From: JANQRZ01 sp965215165
GTDB taxonomy: Bacteria; Bacteroidota; Rhodothermia; Rhodothermales; JANQRZ01
Direction: 5' to 3'
Assembly (NCBI GenBank): GCA_965215165.1
Contig: CBDCCX010000006.1
Coordinates: forward strand, 310,001-374,000
DNA: 64,000 nucleotides
The translations under genes were made by a program, and so were the position numbers. Below are positions 60,079 to 64,000 of this stretch, in pieces; position 1 is the stretch's first letter; every line of letters starts with the position of its first letter. Below the pieces are notes generated by a model. That model worked only from the letters and a program-made list of their open reading frames with translations, was not told the DNA's origin and searched no databases.

Positions 60079-62700
60079 CTAGCTGCGGGGCGTGGGCTGC
60101 TCGACGGGGCTGCCGTCGGTGTGTCCGTTGCCGGAGAGGGCGACGGGCGCAGGCACCGGCGCGAGCGGCGCAGGCTCAGCCGATGGCTCGTCTTCGGGGG
60201 CGGAGGCGAGGCGCATCGCAACCGAGTCGAAGGTCGAGTACATCACCGGCACGATGACCAGCGTCAGGAACGTCGCGAACGTCAGGCCCGAGATGATCGC
60301 CGTCCCCATCGGCCCCCAGAACTGCGTGTTCTCCGAGCCGATCTGGAACGCCGGGTTGAGGTCCACCACCAAGCCCACGAAGTCGATGTTGATTCCGAAC
60401 GTGAGCGGGATCAGGCCGATGACCGTCGTGAAGGCGGTCAGCAGGACGGGCCGGAGCCTCGTCGCGCCGCCCTCGATCACGGCCGCCTGCTTCTCCATGC
60501 CGCGCTTCGAGCGGAGCTGCTCGATGTAGTCGATCAGCACGATGGCGTTGTTGACCACGATCCCGGCGAGCGAGATCACGCCGATGAAGGTCATCAGCCC
60601 GAACGGCGTTCGCGTCAGGATCAGCCCGAGCATCACGCCGATCAGGCTCAGGCCCGTCGCGATCATGATGATGAGCGGGTTCCGCACCGAGTTGAACTGC
60701 AAGAGCAGGATGATCGTGATGAGCGACAGCCCGATCAGGAGCGCCGTCGTGAGGAAGCTGAAGCTCTCGTCCTGGTCCTCGCTCTCGCCGGTGTAGCGGA
60801 TCGAGACGCCCGCCGGCACCTCGTTCTCGACGTACTCGGCGAGGTAGCCCTTGACCCGGCCGAGCACCTCGTTGCCGTTGAGCCCCTCGGCGACGTCGCC
60901 GGCGACGGTCACCACGCGCTCCTGGTCGAGCCGGGTGATGGCCCCGAGCCCGCTGCCGACCGAGATGTCGGCCACGGCGACGAGCGGGATCTGCTGGCCC
61001 TCCTCGAGGATGGTCAGGCTGCGGAGCGTCTCGAGGCTCTCGCGGTCCTGGTCGCGGAGGCGGACGGTGATGTCGTACTCGTCCTCGCCGGTGCGGTAGG
61101 TGCTGGCCTCGATGCCGTTGATGGCCGCGCGCACCGTGGTCGCGATCTTCGAGGTGGAGAGCCCGAAGCGGGCGGCGCGCTCGCGGTCGATGTCGACCTG
61201 GAACTCGGGCCGGCCGGTGTTGAGGTTGTCCGAGATGTCGACCAAGCCGTCGAGCGGGGGCACGCCGCCGTCGCCGGGCTGGGTCGCGCCGCGGATGAGC
61301 CGCTGCTTGATGGCCTGGGAGACGGCGACGATCTGGTCGAACTCCTCGCCGGCGACCTCGATGTTGACCGGCTTACCGGTCGGCGGGCCGTTCTCGTCCT
61401 TGACGATCTCGACCGTCGTGCCGGGAATCCCCTGGAGCTGGCTGCGGACCTTGCGGAGCGTCAGCGCGCTCGACTCGGCGCGGTCGGCGTAGTCCTTCAT
61501 CGTCAGCGTGATCGAGCTGTTCTCCGGGCGCGACGAGCCGCCGCCGAACTGCGCGTCGCCGCCGATCCCGACCTGGGTCAGGAGCGTCTTGACGTTCTCC
61601 TCGCTGTCGGGGTTGTCGTCGAGCACGCGCTGAATCCGGGTGTACGCCTCGTCGGCGACCGCGTTCGAGGCCTCGATGTTGGTTCCGAGCGGGGCCTCGA
61701 CCTTGACCTGGACGAAGTTGGGGTCGGTGTTCGGGAAGAACACGACGCCCGTCGGCGCGAGGTTGAACAGGACGCCGATCACGATCAGCATCGAGAGCGT
61801 GGAGGTGAGCAGGCGCGCGCGGTTGTCGGTCAGGAAGAGCGTGTCGCGGTCGCCGAGCACGGCCTTCCCGACGAGCCCGCCGACGACGATCAGCGCCGGC
61901 AGCCCGAGCAGCGCCGCCACCACCTCGAAGCCCTGCACCGTGCCCACGTCGATCCGCCCGCCGAGGATGAGCAGCACCACGAGCACGCCGAAGACGGCCC
62001 CCACGACGAGCCCGGCCTTGACCGACGCGCCGCGCCCAAGCAGGACGCTCTCGACCGTGTGGACGACGATCCCGACGACCCCGACCGCGAGGAGAATCCC
62101 GCCCGGAGCGAGGAGCAGCAGTCCGGCTGCCTCGCTCACGCCCTGGAGCATCAGCCCGCCGATGAGCAGGAGGAAGCCGAGCGCGAAGCTGCCGAGCGCG
62201 AGCGTGTTGCGGAGCATCGCGCGCTTGCCGGTGTAGTCGCGCGTGAGCATCCACTTGAGGAAGGCGCGGTAGCGCTCGGTCAGGCGCGGCATCGTCTGGT
62301 GCTGGAACCGCTGCGCGACGGGCCGCAGCGCGGCCCGGTACAGGAAGATCAGCAGCGGCACCGCGACGACGACGAAGACGAGCGTCTTCCAGTTGGCGAG
62401 CAGCAGCACGAGCGCCGTAAACACGATCAGCCCGGCCCCGAGCAGGCGCGCGCGGCGGCTCCGCTCCGGCACCTCCTCCGAGTCCAGGCGGACCAGATAC
62501 CCCGTGATGACCGGGTTGATGATGAGCGCTACGAACAGGCTCGCCGAGAGCGTCACGATCAGCGTCAGCGGCATGTAGCTCATGAACCGCCCGATGATGC
62601 CGGGCCACAGGAGCATCGGCGCGAACGCCGCGACGGTCGTGGCGGTCGAGGCTGCCACGCGGCCCCGACCTCGCCGGTGCCGAGCTTGGCGGCCTGCCAC
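60079..62700 (-). CDS. RND efflux pump, C-terminal part (frameshifted)
   Basis: The second part of a resistance-nodulation-division inner-membrane pump. It begins in frame with the N-terminal part at about 62650 (AASTATTVAAFAPMLLW follows GTGEVG) and runs to the end of a normal RND protein: DISDNLNTGRPEFQVDIDRERAARFGLS, the PC1-PN2 domains, and GVISLAGIVVNNAIVLIDYIEQLR near TM10-TM11. Between TM6 and TM7 it holds an insert of about 230 residues with six or more extra hydrophobic segments not found in AcrB. A one-base deletion separates it from the 62580-63995 frame. A start codon within this fragment would give no functional pump. Confidence 0.85.
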   Translation of the reverse strand: MAGRQARHRRGRGRVAASTATTVAAFAPMLLWPGIIGRFMSYMPLTLIVTLSASLFVALIINPVITGYLVRLDSEEVPERSRRARLLGAGLIVFTALVLLLANWKTLVFVVVAVPLLIFLYRAALRPVAQRFQHQTMPRLTERYRAFLKWMLTRDYTGKRAMLRNTLALGSFALGFLLLIGGLMLQGVSEAAGLLLLAPGGILLAVGVVGIVVHTVESVLLGRGASVKAGLVVGAVFGVLVVLLILGGRIDVGTVQGFEVVAALLGLPALIVVGGLVGKAVLGDRDTLFLTDNRARLLTSTLSMLIVIGVLFNLAPTGVVFFPNTDPNFVQVKVEAPLGTNIEASNAVADEAYTRIQRVLDDNPDSEENVKTLLTQVGIGGDAQFGGGSSRPENSSITLTMKDYADRAESSALTLRKVRSQLQGIPGTTVEIVKDENGPPTGKPVNIEVAGEEFDQIVAVSQAIKQRLIRGATQPGDGGVPPLDGLVDISDNLNTGRPEFQVDIDRERAARFGLSTSKIATTVRAAINGIEASTYRTGEDEYDITVRLRDQDRESLETLRSLTILEEGQQIPLVAVADISVGSGLGAITRLDQERVVTVAGDVAEGLNGNEVLGRVKGYLAEYVENEVPAGVSIRYTGESEDQDESFSFLTTALLIGLSLITIILLLQFNSVRNPLIIMIATGLSLIGVMLGLILTRTPFGLMTFIGVISLAGIVVNNAIVLIDYIEQLRSKRGMEKQAAVIEGGATRLRPVLLTAFTTVIGLIPLTFGINIDFVGLVVDLNPAFQIGSENTQFWGPMGTAIISGLTFATFLTLVIVPVMYSTFDSVAMRLASAPEDEPSAEPAPLAPVPAPVALSGNGHTDGSPVEQPTPRS

Positions 62701-63995
62701 CGGCTGTGCCCCTCCTCGCGGTAGCGGTAGATGTTCTCGACGATCACGACCGCGTTGTCGACCAGCATCCCGAGCGCGATGATGAGGCTGAACAGGATGA
62801 TGAAGTTGAGCGTCTGCCCCATCGCCGAGAAGATGAGGAAGCTCAGGAACATCGACAGCGGGATCGCGATGCCGACGAGCGTGGCCGTCCGCACCCCGAG
62901 GAAGAACAGCAGGACCGCGATCACGAAGATCAGCCCAGCGATGATGTTGTTCTCCAGGTCCTTGACGAGAGTCTCGACGTTTTCCGACTCGTCGCCGGTG
63001 TAGGTCACCTCGGTGCCGTTGGGGAGCGGGAACGTGTCGACGGTCTCGCGCACCGCCGCGACGGTCTCGATGATGTTCTCGCCCGGCCGCTTGGTCACGC
63101 TCAGGCTGATGACGTTGAGGTTCTCGGGGGTCTCGTTGCGGACGTACTCGCCGTCCTCGACCTCAGTCTTGAGGACCTTCAGCCGGGCGTACGAGCTGCG
63201 GTCCTTGAACCCCATCTGCACGTCGGCGAGGTCGCGGACGTAGACCGGCTGCCCGCCGGGCGACTTCACGACGAGCGTCTCGATCTCCTGCGGGCTGTCG
63301 AACTCGCCGTCGACGCGGACGAGGTAGTTGAGCCGGTCCACGTCGACCGAGCCGCCGGGGATGTTGGTGTTCTCGCCCTGAATGGTGGCGATGACGTCGT
63401 TGAAGGTCAGGTTGTAGCCCTGGAGCGCCGCCAGGTCCACGTTGACCTGCACCTCGCGCGTCAGCCCGCCGATGAGGTTGACCTCGAGCACGCCCGGTGC
63501 CGACTCGATCTCGTCCTGCAGGTCCTCGGCGATGTCGCGGAGCTGCGCCAGCGAATAGCCTGCGGCGAGGTTGATGTTGACGATCGGGAACTCGCTCGTG
63601 TCGAGCTCCGAGACGATGGGCTCCTCGACGTCGCTCGGCCACTCGACCTTCGCCCGGTCCACGGCCTCGCGCACGTCGAGCTCGGCGTCGTCCACGTCCA
63701 CGTCCGGCGTGAACTCGATCACGACGGTCGAGACGCCCTCGGAGGAGGTGCTCCGCAGGTCGTCGATGCCGTCGACCGAGGCGACCTCGCGCTCGATCTC
63801 CTGGCTGATGATCGACTCGATGTCGTCGGGGCTCGCGCCGGGGTAGATGGTCGTCACGATGAGCGTGGCGAACTCGATCTCCGGGGCGGACTCTTTCGGG
63901 ATCGAGACGTAGGCCAGCAGGCCGCCGATGACAAGCAGGCCCGTCAGGACCACGACGGCGATGCGGTTGTCGATGGCGAGGTTGGTGATTCTCAT
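62580..63995 (-). CDS. RND efflux pump, N-terminal part (frameshifted)
   Basis: The first 450 residues of an AcrB/MdtC-like RND pump: RITNLAIDNRIAVVVLTGLLVIGGLLAYVSIP (TM1), YPGASPDDIESIISQEIEREV, the porter domain, TM2 to TM4 and ALGMLVDNAVVIVENIYRYRE with the conserved TM4 Asp pair region. It runs out of frame after GTGEVGAA because one base is missing near 62660; restoring it would give a protein of about 1305 residues joined to the other part. The ATG at 63995 is near the window edge; the membrane-fusion and outer-membrane partners would lie beyond it. Inactivation or a sequencing error are both possible. Confidence 0.85.
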   Translation of the reverse strand: MRITNLAIDNRIAVVVLTGLLVIGGLLAYVSIPKESAPEIEFATLIVTTIYPGASPDDIESIISQEIEREVASVDGIDDLRSTSSEGVSTVVIEFTPDVDVDDAELDVREAVDRAKVEWPSDVEEPIVSELDTSEFPIVNINLAAGYSLAQLRDIAEDLQDEIESAPGVLEVNLIGGLTREVQVNVDLAALQGYNLTFNDVIATIQGENTNIPGGSVDVDRLNYLVRVDGEFDSPQEIETLVVKSPGGQPVYVRDLADVQMGFKDRSSYARLKVLKTEVEDGEYVRNETPENLNVISLSVTKRPGENIIETVAAVRETVDTFPLPNGTEVTYTGDESENVETLVKDLENNIIAGLIFVIAVLLFFLGVRTATLVGIAIPLSMFLSFLIFSAMGQTLNFIILFSLIIALGMLVDNAVVIVENIYRYREEGHSRWQAAKLGTGEVGAAWQPRPPRPSRRSRRCSCGPASSGGS

Positions 63996-64000
63996 GACGC

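Overview
The window is about 64 kb of very GC-rich chromosome from a Gram-negative bacterium of the Bacteroidota/Rhodothermota side of the tree, most likely near Rubricoccaceae/Rhodothermales (inferred; no rRNA is present to confirm it). Supporting signs are: five secreted proteins with Bacteroidota-type C-terminal sorting (Por/T9SS-like) domains; a FecI-FecR-TonB receptor triad with the STN and carboxypeptidase-regulatory receptor layout; two nucleotide-transporter (NTT/Npt) family proteins; the Mpl peptidoglycan-recycling ligase; and several upstream TAnnTTTG boxes, the Bacteroidota -7 promoter element.

Layout. 0.2-4.4 kb: ECF sigma factor, FecR anti-sigma factor and TonB-dependent receptor. 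4.6-5.9 kb: fasciclin lipoprotein whose 3' end and terminator are tandemly duplicated. 6.0-10.7 kb: multistep phosphorelay (hybrid histidine kinase, CheY-like protein, Hpt-receiver protein). 10.7-13.9 kb: small lipoprotein and valS. 14.0-14.9 kb: a Uma2-family gene broken by a stop codon, then tRNA-Pro(CGG) and tRNA-Thr(CGT). 14.9-24.9 kb: a 10-kb integrated island that entered the tRNA-Thr gene. It carries RadC, unknown genes, a Type III restriction-modification operon, a tyrosine recombinase and a HigBA-like toxin-antitoxin pair, and ends in a displaced tRNA-Thr 3' fragment. 25.0-25.9 kb: a decayed mannose-6-phosphate-isomerase-family gene. 26.0-27.5 kb: queC-queE. 27.7-31.8 kb: three secreted sorting-domain proteins, one an endonuclease I. 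32.0-42.5 kb: mixed housekeeping genes (lipoprotein, AbgT transporter, TerB-like, CoA-transferase, ParA, membrane glycosyltransferase-like, BtuF-like, Mpl, CNNM/CorC). 42.6-52.9 kb: two NTT-family transporters and a fragment of a third, a subtilisin-like protease and its sorting-domain partner, and HicAB. 53.1-56.3 kb: a kinase-like lipoprotein next to a short Omp85-type barrel. 56.4-60.1 kb: class III cyclase, metallo-beta-lactamase-fold hydrolase, SpoIIAA-like protein and phosphatidylserine decarboxylase. 60.1-64.0 kb: an RND efflux pump with an unusual membrane insert and a frameshift.

How the parts work together. The sigma/anti-sigma/receptor triad is a classic surface-signalling unit. 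The kinase, CheY and Hpt-receiver genes form a compact phosphorelay. QueC and QueE are consecutive enzymes of 7-deazaguanine synthesis, and both are atypical at their metal-binding positions. The island is a discrete imported unit: its genes carry strong Shine-Dalgarno sequences, while several host genes seem to have short leaders or none behind TAnnTTTG boxes. The most novel-looking systems are the kinase-like lipoprotein with its POTRA-less barrel, the tRNA-Thr island with compensatory T-arm replacement, and the expanded RND pump.
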